Below, piece by piece: positions 1 to 12,039 of a stretch of 64,000 bases of DNA. Within the stretch, counting starts at the first letter, position 1; the number at the start of each line of letters is the position of its first letter. Below the pieces are notes generated by a model. That model saw nothing but the letters and a program-made list of their open reading frames with translations, did no database searches and was not told the origin of the DNA. The position numbers were made by a program, and so were the translations under genes. The stretch spans positions 19,599,491-19,663,490 of the forward strand of contig OY743190.1 in assembly GCA_963555705.1 (NCBI GenBank). Reading direction: 5' to 3'. The stretch is from Ligustrum vulgare (taxonomy: Eukaryota; Streptophyta; Magnoliopsida; Lamiales; Oleaceae).

Positions 1-774
1 CCTGCGGTGATATGGTTGATGCTGGGGCTTCTGGTGGTCTTATTTTAGGTTCGACTATGGTGGTTGTGATGGGTTTTGAATGTTTGAATCTAAATTTACG
101 TGCGCGAAGTTGGAAATTCGTATATTGTAGTTGTCGTTCTAGGCTTGGGAGTGCAATGAAGATGCTGACCATGTGAGTATGTGTGGTGGTCGTGAAGTTC
201 AAATTGTGCAGATTGTGGAGTTCGAAAATTGGCTTGATTTGAGATGCAATGTGGGTGTCGAGTGCTTACCCAAAGAATATGCGATGGTTCAGTGTGGGTT
301 GTGAAAGACTGAGAGTGGGGAAATATACATTGATTGATGATTTATCTTTGGCAGGTTAGGGTAAATCTTTGATTAGGGAAAAATTGTGCGAATTATGGAA
401 GTGAGTATCGGTTGTGTAAGGAAATACTTGGGAAAGAAAGAGCCACTGAATTGGAGCCAAGAAATTTATTGATTGGCTTGAATGATGGATAATACCACTT
501 AGGCTTAAAGAAGTTGGATTGGGTTAACATAGTTTGGATCTAAAAATAAAGGGTTAATTAGGCCCAATCATACGTTTAGGTTTAAAACTTTTAAAATCAG
601 GTATTTATATATTATTTTACTAAATCAGGTAAACTTTTGAAGAAAGGTCGATGGGGTCAGACCCAATTCAGTAGCACAATCAAGATCTGGAGATGTTGAG
701 AATTGAGGAGCAGTAAGAGTGTACAGAAGAAGAAATGATGAAAATTTCGTCGAAGGTCTTGCTGGAAGCGATTA
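1..774. other. No gene recognised
   Basis: No long reading frame, RNA gene or repeat boundary could be supported here. The sequence is moderately G/T-rich on the plus strand and could be promoter or intron sequence of a neighbouring gene, or old transposon sequence. Confidence 0.4.
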
Positions 775-1068
775 TTACAAGGCACAGGATAAATTGTCTC
801 CAATTTCCATTCCTAGTGGTCCTCCTCGATACTGGAAAGAGAAGTAATTCTCCGAATGAGTTTTCCGGCAGAGAACTCTCACTAACGTAGCGATCTCCTT
901 CTTTGCAGCCTCTATCCCCTTCCCTGCTGCTTTTACTCCCTCATAGTCTTCAAATGCATCCATAGGCATACTACTAGACAAATATTTACACTTCAACGGC
1001 TCCATCTCTATCTCTGCTGCTCGAGACATTTCCTTTATTCTTAGAAATATATCTTCTTGTAGATTCAT
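775..1068 (-). CDS. Small unrecognised reading frame
   Basis: A 97-residue frame starts at an ATG whose first base is 1068. The frame stays open for 7 codons upstream to 1089 without another ATG. The protein is mixed-composition and soluble-looking, with several charged stretches (EEMxR-like and AAKKEIATL), no signal peptide and no membrane segment. Composition is not low-complexity, unlike the spurious frames elsewhere in the window, so it may be a real exon or an exon remnant. I do not recognise the family. It lies divergent to the truncated S-adenosylmethionine synthetase at 1805, about 740 bp away. It could equally be a chance frame. Confidence 0.25.
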   Translation of the reverse strand: MNLQEDIFLRIKEMSRAAEIEMEPLKCKYLSSSMPMDAFEDYEGVKAAGKGIEAAKKEIATLVRVLCRKTHSENYFSFQYRGGPLGMEIGDNLSCAL

Positions 1069-1804
1069 GTCAGTATGTAACTCTGACAAGTCTCAGATTC
1101 ATATTTTACTGACTATTTGACTCGAATTTGAATCGATTTGCGCATGCTTCTCTTTTTTTGTCTAATTATTCCGCTAATCCTTCAACTCTATTTGGAGATT
1201 TTTGTGTATTTAATGTTTTGATCGATCGGTTTGGTGTAAGGGTTTGTACTGTTTAATTTTTTATATTGAGAGAAAATTAATAGGATGTTTACTATTGTAT
1301 AATTGAATTTTGACTTTCTATATATGATCGTTTGTTTACCGTTACCAGAGATTTTTGTGTACCGCTAGGAATTCTTCCGTGGTGGTTCGACAGCAGAGGC
1401 AATAAAATTATGATGTTTGCTATTGTACATGATCCCTCCTTTTTCTCTCTCTAAATGCATGCCTGTGCAAATTTATATACGTAAAAGTATAATATGTTTT
1501 ATGTTGGTGGGTGCTTTTGATTTGGCTTAATTCTTAATTTTCCCAAATAGATTATGTACTATGTGTAGCTTTTTTTGTTTTAGGAGAGTGTTTTTATTGT
1601 TTGAATTACCGAAAATTATGTTTAATTAGTTATTTTTGGGAGGAGAATTCTTGAATATCGCATGTTCGTTGTAAAATAGTAACGATTAATTGTAGCTTAC
1701 ACATGAGTTTTATAGATCTGTGATTCTTTCTTGGTGTTTTTAATTCCTTGAGTTGTTGAAGGGAATCCAGTTAAGTAATTTTTTGGTGTTACAGCTTGAA
1801 AGAG
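1069..1804 (+). other. Probable 5' leader intron of the SAM synthetase remnant
   Basis: This T-rich stretch ends in TTACAG at 1789-1794, a good plant splice acceptor, 10 bases before the ATG at 1805. Plant S-adenosylmethionine synthetase genes commonly carry an intron in the 5' untranslated region and an uninterrupted coding sequence. Retained intron-like sequence argues that the fragment arose from genomic DNA rather than from a reverse-transcribed mRNA. The donor site and leader exon were not identified. Confidence 0.4.
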
Positions 1805-2041
1805 ATGGAGACTTTCTTGTTCACATCTGAATCAATTAATGAGGGACACCCTGATAAACTTTGTGATCAGATCTCTGATGCCATTCTTGATGCCGGCCTC
1901 ACCCAGGACCCCGAGAGCAAGGTGGCATGTAAGACATGCACAAAGTCTAACATGGTCATGGTATTTGGTGAGATCACCACCAAGACTGATGTAGATTATG
2001 AGATAATTGTGCAGGATACATGCTGAGTCATTGGTTTTGTA
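1805..2041 (+). pseudogene. Truncated S-adenosylmethionine synthetase (N-terminal fragment)
   Basis: S-adenosylmethionine synthetase joins methionine and ATP to make SAM, the cellular methyl donor, in the cytosol; the plant enzyme is about 390 residues. Here 73 codons from [20 protein letters not shown] (1805) to IIVQDTC match the enzyme's N terminus, including the GHPDK motif that contacts ATP and methionine. An in-frame TGA at 2024-2026 sits where the family usually has an arginine. The homologous frame continues past it for only a few codons (VIGFV, to about 2041), then AT-rich repeat DNA begins. ACK replaces the usual ACE near residue 36. The remaining four-fifths of the enzyme is absent, so this is a broken copy. 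Nothing downstream in the window matches the rest. Confidence 0.9.
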
Positions 2042-2263
2042 TTAAATTACACTGATGTTTTATAAATTCATTAGTTAAAATTGTAATTAACTATTAACTA
2101 TAATTCATTATAGAATGTAATTAATTTGTAGTTGGAGTTGGAGTTAAGTTGAATATGATTAATTCAATTAATTTTAGCAAAAAATATATCATATTTTACA
2201 AATTCATTAGTTACGGTTGTAATTAATTACAAAATTGAAATAAAGTTACAATTGTATTAAATT

Positions 2264-3500
2264 GTAAACTGTAATTGATTACAAAATGTAATTAAGTTAC
2301 AATTGTTGTTGTAAAGAAGGTGAATGTAACTAATTCAATTGATTTTAGACAAAAAAAATTCGTCATATTTTACAAATTCATTAGTTACAATTGTAATTAA
2401 TTGTAAAATTGAAATAAAGTTGCAATTGTAATTAATTACAAATTGTAATTCATTATAATTTGTAACTAATTCATTTATTTAAAAAAAGAAAAAGATATCT
2501 TGAGTGACTTGTATTATACAATTAAGTTACAATAGTAATTAATTAATTAGTTTCATTTGTTATTGATTACAAAATTGAAATTAAGTTACATTTTTAATTA
2601 ATTACAAACTGTCTGTACGATTTTCATTGCTAGATGATTACCTGATTTTGATAATATTTTTTACATTCTTAAAATATCTTTTAAAAGACCAGATATTTAA
2701 AAATAGGCTCCTAAAAGTTTTGTATTTGTGTACTTAACCCAAAAATAAATATGAATTTAACTTATTGAAAATTGGACTTTAAAAATAAAAATAAAATTAA
2801 AAAGATTGGACTTGGGACATCATTAAATAAAACTTGGAATTGGACTAAGACTAAATTTAACTTCACTTCTTTGGCTAGACGCTCACGTGTTTAAAATAAA
2901 TAAATAAATGGGAAAAATCGTAGCAACACGATTTTAAAATAAAATATTTATTTAAATAAGTCACGAAAAAAGTCTCAGTCGCTACAGATTACAAATTGGT
3001 TATTCCAAATTATAGGGAAGATAGTGCCAATATTTTCTTTTAAAAAAAAAAGGAGATTAAGTTGCAGTTTCTAGTAGTCTTGGTGATGTGTCCTACTTTT
3101 AGTTGATAATATCCATCATCTGCTCACGTCACGTTTCGGATTCATTAGTGACATTCTGGGCAGGCCGTGTCATTTGCTCCCTCTTTGTTGAGATTGGCTC
3201 TGGGACTACAATGCAAATGACTTCAATGGATTAATGAAACCTCCAAACCACGCCCTAGAGAAGAAACAAGAAACTGTTGAAAAATCTGAGTTTTGTAATC
3301 AAATGCTTGATAATGTCTCAAGAATTGGGGGTTTATTTTCTTTAATATGTGAAATATATATCGCATATTTATAGTTTTTCGTCAATGCATCACGAAATTT
3401 TTTTAAACTCATATAAAAAAAAAGATACAATGGTTGAAAATCTGCACTAGCCAATGGCACGCTTTAATTATCCACCTCATTAAAAAAAGATACAATGGTT
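2264..3500. repeat. Tandem duplication, copy 1 (about 1,237 bp)
   Basis: The sequence from 2264 recurs from 3501: 2264-2507 matches 3501-3743 almost base for base. The rest of copy 1 (2508 to about 3480) matches 25258 to about 26230. The two copies are therefore adjacent, offset by 1,237 bp, and the second is split by the 21.5-kb retrotransposon. The copies differ by scattered substitutions, so the duplication is older than the insertion. The unit is AT-rich, with many short inverted and direct runs of GTAATTAATTACAA. No gene is seen. Copy 1 keeps the uninterrupted target CTTGT at 2508-2512. Confidence 0.9.
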
Positions 3501-3748
3501 GTAAACTGTAATTGATTACAAAATGTAATTAAGTTACAATTGTTGTTGTAAAGAAGGTGAATGTAACTAATTCAATTGATTTTAGACAAAAAAAATTCGT
3601 CATATTTTACAAATTCATTAGTTACAATTGTAATTAATTGTAAAATTGAAATAAAGTTGCAATTGTAATTAATTACAAACTGTAATTCATTATAATTTGT
3701 AACTAATTCATTTATTTAAAAAAGAAAAAGATATCTTGAGTGACTTGT
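3501..3748. repeat. Tandem duplication, copy 2, left part
   Basis: Near-identical to 2264-2512. It is interrupted after CTTGT (3744-3748), the left target-site duplication of the outer retrotransposon. The copy resumes at 25258. Confidence 0.9.
3744..3748. repeat. Target-site duplication CTTGT, left
   Basis: Matches CTTGT at 25258-25262. The empty site is preserved in duplication copy 1 at 2508-2512. Confidence 0.92.
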
Positions 3749-6126
3749 TGTAACACCCCAAGTTCAAAAATCTTAAACCTAGGTGTTAACTTCCCTTTTT
3801 CTTTTAATGCGGAAATAAATCATTTAAAACCATGCGGAATTTAAGTCGTTTACACAATCAAAATGTTCATTTATCTACTATAAAATTTTACAGAAATTTC
3901 GACAGAGTCTCCTCTGTAAATTGGACATAGCCAACCTGTAGAGGGACATCAAAAACATTTTACAAATACAATTCTCAACTCATTCAACCCAACAATCCAC
4001 ATCCGACCGCAATTCCAAAATTCAACTTCAACATTAATCCCCCAAACTCCTCAACAAAATAACTTGAAGTATAAATTTATAAACTCATGAAAACATGATA
4101 AAAACTAATCACGGGGAAATACCATAACTTATGTAAACTAATTTCAACCGAAACAATTATCAAAATAAATGAATTAAGAAATAATTACTTAGAACTTAAA
4201 TAAATTCTAATTTAACTAAAAATAACTTGAATAAATTTAACTTTATTAATTAATGCGACGATAGGTACTGTCGGAGTCAGCCGCCAAGTGTTCTCCTCGG
4301 ATCATCTAACTTCCATCACCTGAAATATGGGGAGGGATTGGGGTGAGCTAAAGCTCAGTAAGTAAACTGTATGCATGAATGCATGCTTATGACATGAATG
4401 CTTTAAAAAATTCCATATATGTATCCCCTTTTTCTTTACTTTCCAGAACATTCAAACATTTCAAACTTTCACTTAACATTTCAAACTTTCACTTCATTTC
4501 CATCGTGAGCTCACTTGGTGTAACTTCTAGTCAATCAGATAACAGTGGGCCATTCTTATTTGGAACCAGATTAACATGCGCATTTCCACCGCAAAGCGGT
4601 TTAACATTCACTTTCCCACCGCAAAGCGGCTCATTCATTCATTCCACCGCAAAGCGGCTCATTACATTCATTCCACCGCAAAGCGGCTCATTACATTCGG
4701 GTACGCCGGTCCCCCGCGCCCCATTTCCCACTCGCATCTTTCATGACATAGAAGTACACCCATTCTTTCAAAAACTTGGGATACATAATTTTTGACAAAA
4801 ATTGCACTTTGACACATTCCTTTCATTAAAAACATTTGACTTTCCCATTTCGATGCCAATGCGTGCTTGATGATGCAATGACATGTAACGTGTATACTTG
4901 AACATTTCCTTAACTACACATAATTGCATATGGTAGACCAAAAGCATTAAAATTCCGTAATTAACACGAATGTCAATTAAGCACATTAATTCCACATTAA
5001 CAATTCAACTTTGATGAAAGTAGGGGGAAGTTTACTTACTTGACGTCTTTAGTATTTACCGTTTCTGAATTTGCAAGTGGGAAAGTCTCGGATGCCCGTG
5101 ACGTCAATGTACCAAAATTCCTAATTATATCCATTCATAAATAAGGTATAACTTTAGATTTGAAACAAACACGTTCATCATTCTATTCAATATTATAAAC
5201 AAAACTCATAACTTGAGGTTAACATTTCTATTAGACTCGCAATTTAACTCAAACGTGTCCTTAAATCATGTTAAACACATATACTATCACATTCGAAAAA
5301 GTGTTTAAATTCAAGGGTAAGAAACATCGAACTCTTACTTATCAAATTATTCGAAAGTCAAAACTACTCAATATTATCACAACTTAATTGTCACATGGAC
5401 AATTTCAATTAGCGTCCTAATTACTCAGAAATCTGAAAATAACAATTATAATAAATATGTACATTGAAATTCAGTTCAAACAACCTGATTATTTGAAATC
5501 CCTAAATTTGAAAATTTCCATTTAAAAAATCAACATTGAACCAATAGAAAGTCAATTAAATAATATTATCATTTAAAGTCTGAAATTTACATACATTCGA
5601 TATCTATATTTATAGATATTAGTATAATCATAAAATTCCCAGATTTGAAATTAATACATAAAAATTGCATTTAGTTCAAAAATCATATTTAACACTTGTA
5701 ACTGAGGTTGATACTTTCATGTGACTTACAATTCAAATCAATAGGAATCTTAAACTACGTCAAACACAAATCCTACTTCCTTCGGAATAAGAGATTAAAC
5801 CATTGTTTGAAATCTAACTAATCACATTGCACAAAGGTTAATTAAAGCTATGGAATCTTCATCACAACTTGAATTTCACAAAGGCAATTCCAATTAACAT
5901 GCTAACTATTAGAAATATGTAAATTCTCAAAAATGGCAGTAAACATTTCAATTGAATTAACAAATTCATAAATTTTGGAAAAATGTGAAATTAACCCATA
6001 TAAATTAATAAAATCTGAAATTTTATATATATATATATATATACAACTCTAAATATACACACATATTTATACATTATTCACTAACTGAAATCAAGAATCC
6101 TAAAATCCATAGTATAATTTACACAT

Positions 6127-6188
<62 letters not shown>

Positions 6189-6937
6189 TGCAATACACAT
6201 AAACCCGTTTGTGTGTGTGTAAAAAGTGTGTTGTGTGTGTAAAATCGTGAGTGACCGAGCGAGTGTAGGTGTTCGGTCCAGTGTGCGTGCGTGTGTTGGG
6301 TCAGGGGTACTACCGTGGGTGACGGTGGTGGCCGGTGGTGCGCCTGCTATCTGGCCGGGTGGTGTGCCGGCGAGGAACCGAGGGAGAGGGCGAAGTCGAG
6401 AGAGTGCCGAGGGAGAGAGTTCAGCGTGAGAGAGAGAGAGAGCGAAACAGAGAGAGTTTCGGTGAGAGAGAGAGATACCGAGACAGAGAGTGGCGTGAGA
6501 GTGAGAGGGAGCGTGGGTTAGGGACGGTTTTGAGGGTTATTACGTTAGGTTTAGTATAAATTTTGGATAATTTACAAATCAAACCCCAAACTCTCTTAAT
6601 TTGGCAATTTAAGTCCCCAACCCTCAATTAAATTCAAAGTGCCCCTAACTCGACAATTTCAATTTATGCAATTTAGGCAAATTATTACTCAATAAAAGTA
6701 GAATTTGGCAGGTAACAAATAAAATAAATTATTAGGCATAAAATTGCATGTAGATAATTTATAAACTTTTAATTGACATATTTGGCACATTGAACGAGAC
6801 GGCGTCCCATTCCTCCCACTGCAAAATAATTCAAATAATTATCAACAATAATAATGTCAACAATGATTAATAGAGACATTAATAGAAAAATTACGCGAAA
6901 TCCATGAAAGCCCGTAAAACGAAAAAGCGGTATTACA
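3749..6937 (-). repeat. Outer element 3' LTR
   Basis: A 3,189-bp copy, near-identical to 22062-25257. On the coding strand it begins TGTAATACCGC and ends GGGGTGTTACA. It contains the CCGC-AAA-GCGG hairpin array (4589-4686), TA and CA microsatellites (about 6024-6182), and a GA-rich/GC-rich block (about 6290-6520), which is CT-rich on the coding strand. Reading frames in the GA-rich block are low-complexity artefacts. The layout resembles the inner element's LTR, which shares several blocks with it: both termini, the CAGAGTCTCCTCT region, the hairpin array and the polypurine junction. Confidence 0.92.
4589..4686. repeat. Hairpin array in LTR (4 x CCGCAAAGCGG)
   Basis: Perfect 4-bp-stem, 3-base-loop palindromes lie at 4589-4599, 4619-4629, 4647-4657 and 4676-4686. 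They are separated by short ATTCA-rich spacers. The same array recurs at 22902-22999 in the other LTR. Confidence 0.85.
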
Positions 6938-6951
6938 ATTCCTTACCCCCT
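6938..6951 (-). promoter_or_regulatory. Polypurine tract of outer element
   Basis: On the coding strand this is AGGGGGTAAGGAAT directly before the 3' LTR, the primer for plus-strand DNA synthesis. The same tract occurs in the inner element at 12992-13005. Confidence 0.8.
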
Positions 6952-7640
6952 AAAAATAAATTTCGTCCTCGAAATTAAAACTTACCAAAACTTGTGGATA
7001 CTTAGTACACATTTCGTCTTCGCATTCCCAAGTAGCCTCTTCTACTGCATGATTCCTCCAAAGGACCTTAACTAACGTAATCTTCTTTCTTCCAAGTTCC
7101 TTATTTACTTTCATTAGGATTTTCACAAGTGACTCCTCATAAGTCAGATCCTCACAAAGATCTAATGACTCATAACTGAGACTATGGGAGGAATCCGAAA
7201 TATACTTCCTTAACATTGAGACCTGAAAAACGTTATGTACCCTGACAGTGCGGGTGGCAATGCAACCCAATAAGCTAGGTTATCCACCCTTTCAAGTATC
7301 TTAAAGGGGCCAACAAAACGCGAACTTAACTTCCCTTTCTTCCCAAGTCTCATAACTCCTTTCCTAGGAGCTACCAAAAGTCATATCACCTACAGCAATT
7401 TCCAAAGGTTTCCTTCTTCTATCCGCATAGCTTTTCTATGTACTCTGTGCAATTTTCATCCGCTAGCGAATCTTTCCAGCAACTTTTACTGTTTGTTGTA
7501 CTATTTCTGGACCCAATAATTTTCTTTCTCCTAACCCACCCTCGTAAATGTCAATCCACACTTTCTATCGTATAGTACTCAATACGGATCGAAGTTTGAT
7601 AGTTATTGTTGTAGGAGACCATCAACCGACATTATCCCAC
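6950..7640 (-). pseudogene. Integrase C-terminal/chromodomain remnant (outer element)
   Basis: The minus strand encodes a 106-residue stretch with the C-terminal chromodomain-like signature of Tekay-type integrases ([16 protein letters not shown] near 7020-7070). Further upstream, [14 protein letters not shown] matches the inner element's [14 protein letters not shown]. Beyond 7270 the similarity to inner positions 13340-13680 continues with frameshifts and stops until about 7625-7640, then is lost. It corresponds to the GPY/F region and chromodomain that tether integrase to chromatin in chromoviruses. It cannot encode an active integrase: the DDE core is missing. Confidence 0.8.
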
Positions 7641-9786
7641 TAATGAATTCATTCACTAACTTTCTATTTCCAGCCTTTCATAGGATCTATTCTAACGTCT
7701 AAACTTAATATATACATTGATTGATCACATTCTTAAAACTAAAATCAAGAAGATTGATCAAAATAAGACTTTATAATCCAGAATTAGTGAAACTCGACGT
7801 CCATACCAAAATATATAGTAGGAATACTAAAACTTTGACAAAATCTTTCTGGAAAGATTTACAAACGAAATCATTTCTGAACATGCTGACATTTCTTTTA
7901 AAATCGGAGTATCAACTTAAATCCTGTAATCCATACTTATATATTGCAATCAAGTATTCAACATCATACCCTCATCTTAAAACTAAATCCAAGGTACTAA
8001 TTTAAGAATCCATGCTTTCAAAATCATCATAATAATACTCTAACCAAGTATTTTATAAATAAGTCATTGACCTATCACCAATGAATAAAACTTTTGTGAT
8101 TCATATAGAATTCCTCATCAAGTTTACTTAACCCAAGGATACAATCTCATTATAAGTAAAAGTCACACAACTGACCTCAAATAATCATATCAATCTCTCT
8201 AAGATTACAACATAATAACCATCATATCCTTCACATGAACCTTTTACGTTAATATACTCACTAAGATTTTATATCAATCTCTCAAACTCAATAAATCTTG
8301 GACTCTGCCATTGTCACTCTTTCTGCACACTACTCCATAATAAATAATCATTGTGAAGTCTTATTCTCATTTTCCATAAATCCTATCCACAAGGACAATT
8401 GCCTAAAATTTCATTTCTTATTTTTGAATCAAGATACCATCAATAATAATCTCCACAATTTCATGGTATGTACTATCATAAACCTTCCTCCGATCAGATG
8501 CATTACTTCTGCAATCCTTGTACAAATCTAGGACCTGATAAAGTTTCTTTCATCAATATTGAAAACTTAATGTACATCAGTGAATCATTCACATTATGAG
8601 GAAATCCTGATTCATTTTCCATGACTGAGATTCATCATTCTTTGAATTTCCACTTAGAACCAAATACAACATAACTTATTCATGGATGGTCAACTTATTT
8701 CATAATTTCAATACATTATCACCTTCAGTTCTCATCATCACATTATTCCTTACAATCATCTATTATACTTTTTATATACAATTGACCTTATGACAATCAT
8801 TATCTCACATAATCCCAAACATTCAATCGCATGTCCCCAATTTCTCACTTTGAATAAGTGGTTACTCCTTTAAGGCATCTCACCAAAAAATATTTTCAAT
8901 ATCTCCCATTCATGGTAACTGACTAATCCCAATAATCATATTACATGTAAATTCAACAGACGGTAAATGGTTTTCCTAACCATCACAAAGGTCTAAAATG
9001 CAAGCTCTCAACATAGCCTCTAAACTCTGTATAAAGAATATTTGCTGATCACTTAAGTCATTATTCAATAACCCAAATAACATCACGTCTCTTCACTAAT
9101 CTCTGTAAGCCCATGGAAAATTCTCTCCAAATTTCAATAAATCTTTATTATTTCTTTAAAAACATACCAAACCATAATAATTTGTCATCTCTAAAACTTC
9201 TTTATCACCAAATATCACCAAAATAATCAACAGTATTATCTCATATCCTTATAATTTATAATATTCTCCAATACAAGTGATCAATCCTTACTAGTGATCA
9301 ATCCGTTCCCAAGAATAATTAAGATTCTTCCCAATAACGCCATAATACTTGTCGTCACTCATCTTTTCAAAATATAACTTATCATTTCCCAATGTATGGA
9401 TCAAATCATTACATAACTTCATGTATACCTTGATATCCCAGAAAACCAATCCATAATTCCTCAACATAACAATTTCAAATCATAATTTCCAATATCAATA
9501 TCTCACTTCCTTCAATACATTAGTTGGTTCAAAAGACTACTCATACTTATAAATATATGCCACAAATCATATTCCCAAAATTTAATCACAAGACCAAACT
9601 ACATAATAAATTTCTCTCAAAATAGAGGAATAATTCACTTACTCAACACAATATCCATTACTTAATTCCCAATAACTAAGAACCAAATCTTTAAACCTCT
9701 AATTTCATAGTTCTTCTCATAAAAGTCTCAATAAAATCATATCACTTCTAATCTCAACATCTCTTCACAACTTCATAAAACTGGTT
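7641..9786. other. Non-coding interior of outer element
   Basis: About 2.1 kb of AT-rich sequence with no usable reading frame on either strand, sitting where integrase core, RNase H and most of reverse transcriptase should be. Only traces of pol remain: 9001-9020 matches inner positions 13741-13760 at about 18 of 20 bases. Short frames here (for example 7721-8005) look like chance. This replacement of pol by non-coding DNA is typical of non-autonomous LTR derivatives. Confidence 0.6.
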
Positions 9787-10161
9787 TTGCCATGTCTAAA
9801 TTCAATTATGCAAAGTCTCATAAAACCATCTTTCTTCTTCATGTATAGTTCCTGGGCACCCCATGGCAAAAAGCTAGATCGAACAAAACCTTTGTCCACG
9901 AGATTCTATAGTTGCACTTTGAGTTCTCTTAAGTTACGAAGGAGTCATCCGACATTATACCTTGGATACTAGAGTTGTGCACTTAATCGATGACGAATTC
10001 AATTTCTCTTTTAGGCGGTAATTCACAAAGATTTTCTGAGAACATCTTTAGTCATTCTCGAATAGCAGAAATTTATTCGAGAGAAGTATTCACCTTAGAC
10101 ACTTCAATTATTGCAACCAGGTAAGCCTAATAACTCTTATTCATCAATTGACGAGCCTTCA
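9787..10161 (-). pseudogene. Reverse-transcriptase N-terminal remnant (outer element)
   Basis: Aligns by eye with inner element positions about 15652-16023, including the stretch specifying MRLCIDY and the [14 protein letters not shown] motif (here with WGAQ and other changes). It is interrupted by stops and small indels. The right edge is the insertion point of the inner element; the 5 bases before it are CTTCA. It encodes no functional enzyme. Confidence 0.8.
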
Positions 10162-12006
10162 TGTAACACCCCAAGTTTAAGAGTCTAAAACCTAGGCGTG
10201 TCAACTTCCATTCACATTAAATGCGGAATTAAATAATTTACACGACCTAAATGTTCATTTATCTATTATAAAATTTTAGAGAAATTTCGGCAGAGTCTCC
10301 TCTATAAATTGGACATAGCCAACCTGTAGAGGGACATCAAAAAAAACATTTTTAAAATTTAAAACATCCATCACATCTCAATCACATTCATCATCTCCAA
10401 AACCAATTCATACATTTCCCAAACTCCTCAATCATAAGATTTTTCAAAACATCATCAAACATTGACCATTGAAATAAAGGTAATTTAACCTCTAATACGT
10501 TCCATACTTAATAAAAATAACTTCAACCAAACCATTATCAATAATAATGAATGAAGAAATAAATTTAAATGATAACTCAAATGAATTTAAACTTTATTAA
10601 TTAAGGCGACAACGGGTACTATCGGAGTCAGCCACCAAGTGTTCTCCTCTGATCATCTAACTTTCATCACCTGAAAAATGGGGAGGGATTGGGGTGAGCT
10701 GAAGCTCAGTAAGTAAACTGTATGCATGAATGCATGCTTATGACATGAATGCTTTAAAAATTTCATATATGTATCCCCATTTACTTTACTTTCCAAAACT
10801 TTCAAACTTTCATTTCAATTCAAAACTTTCACTTCATTTCCAAACTTTCACTTCCTTTCCATCGTGAGCTCACTTGGTGTAACTTCTAGTCAATCAGAAT
10901 ACAGTGGGCTATTATTTATTTGGAACCAGATTAACATGCGCATTTCCACCGCAAAGCGGTTTAACATTCACTTTCCCACCGCAAAGCGGTTTAACATTCA
11001 CTTTCCTACCGCAAAGCGGTTTAACAGTCCACCGTAAACGGTTGAACATTCCGTCGCAAAGCGACTTAATTCGGGTACGCCGGTCCCCCGCGCCCCATTT
11101 CCCACTCGCAACTTTCATGAACTAGAAGTACACCCATTCATTCAAAAAAAAACTTGGGATACATAACTTTTGACAAAAATTTCACTTTGACACATTCCTT
11201 TCATTAAAACATTTGACTTTCCCATTTCGATGTCAGTGCATGCTTAATGATGCAATGACATAATAACGTGCATGCTTTAACATTCTTCTCAATAACATAT
11301 GCTTTCATAAAGTAAGTGCAATTCATCAAAGCAAGTAAGTTGCACGATAGTCATTTACACATAACTTTCACATTTACATTCGACTTTGATGAAAATAGGG
11401 GGAAGTTTACTTACCTGATGTCCTTAATATTTACCGTTTTCTTGATTTGCAAGTGGAGGAGCCTCGACTGCCCGTGTCGTCAATGTACCAAAAGTCCTAA
11501 TTATTTCCATTCGCCAAAATGAATAACTTTCAGTTCACAAACACATTCATTATTCATTTTAATACTAATCAAACATTAACCGAGATTAAAACTTCAATTT
11601 CAACTCAAACTTACATAACTTTAGAAATTACTTAATCGTGATTCTAACAAGTTCACAAATATTAAAATAACCATTTATTACAAACTTTACCAACAAGCAA
11701 TCAACTAATTTCTTAATTCTAATCAAATTCGAAAAATTAACCTAACCATTGGTCCATTGGTTAACAATCGGATTCATATATAAAGATCTAAGAATTAACT
11801 AGCTAATATGACTAAAGCCATTTAGACCAATACATGAAAATTCTCAAATTTCTCAATTTACCCAGAATAACATAAACTTAATTAACTAACTCAAATTTTA
11901 ACAAAGTATTTTCCAAAATTTTTAAATCTGAAAAATTGTCTTCATAATTCAACTTAACCAAATATTTAACTAAGTTACAAAATCATCAATACACCCACAC
12001 ACACAC

Positions 12007-12039
<33 letters not shown>

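Noticed and set aside
4589..4686. CRISPR-like array
   Set aside because: Repeats are 11 bp with nearly identical spacers, in a plant retrotransposon LTR.
4379..4795. 138-residue frame in both outer LTR copies
   Set aside because: It is conserved only because the LTRs are identical. It runs through the hairpin array, and the inner family's equivalent frame differs in length and sequence.
6226..6627. Overlapping reading frames on both strands in the GA-rich part of the outer LTR
   Set aside because: They are produced by simple repeats (Arg/Glu/Ser-rich) and lie in a non-coding LTR.
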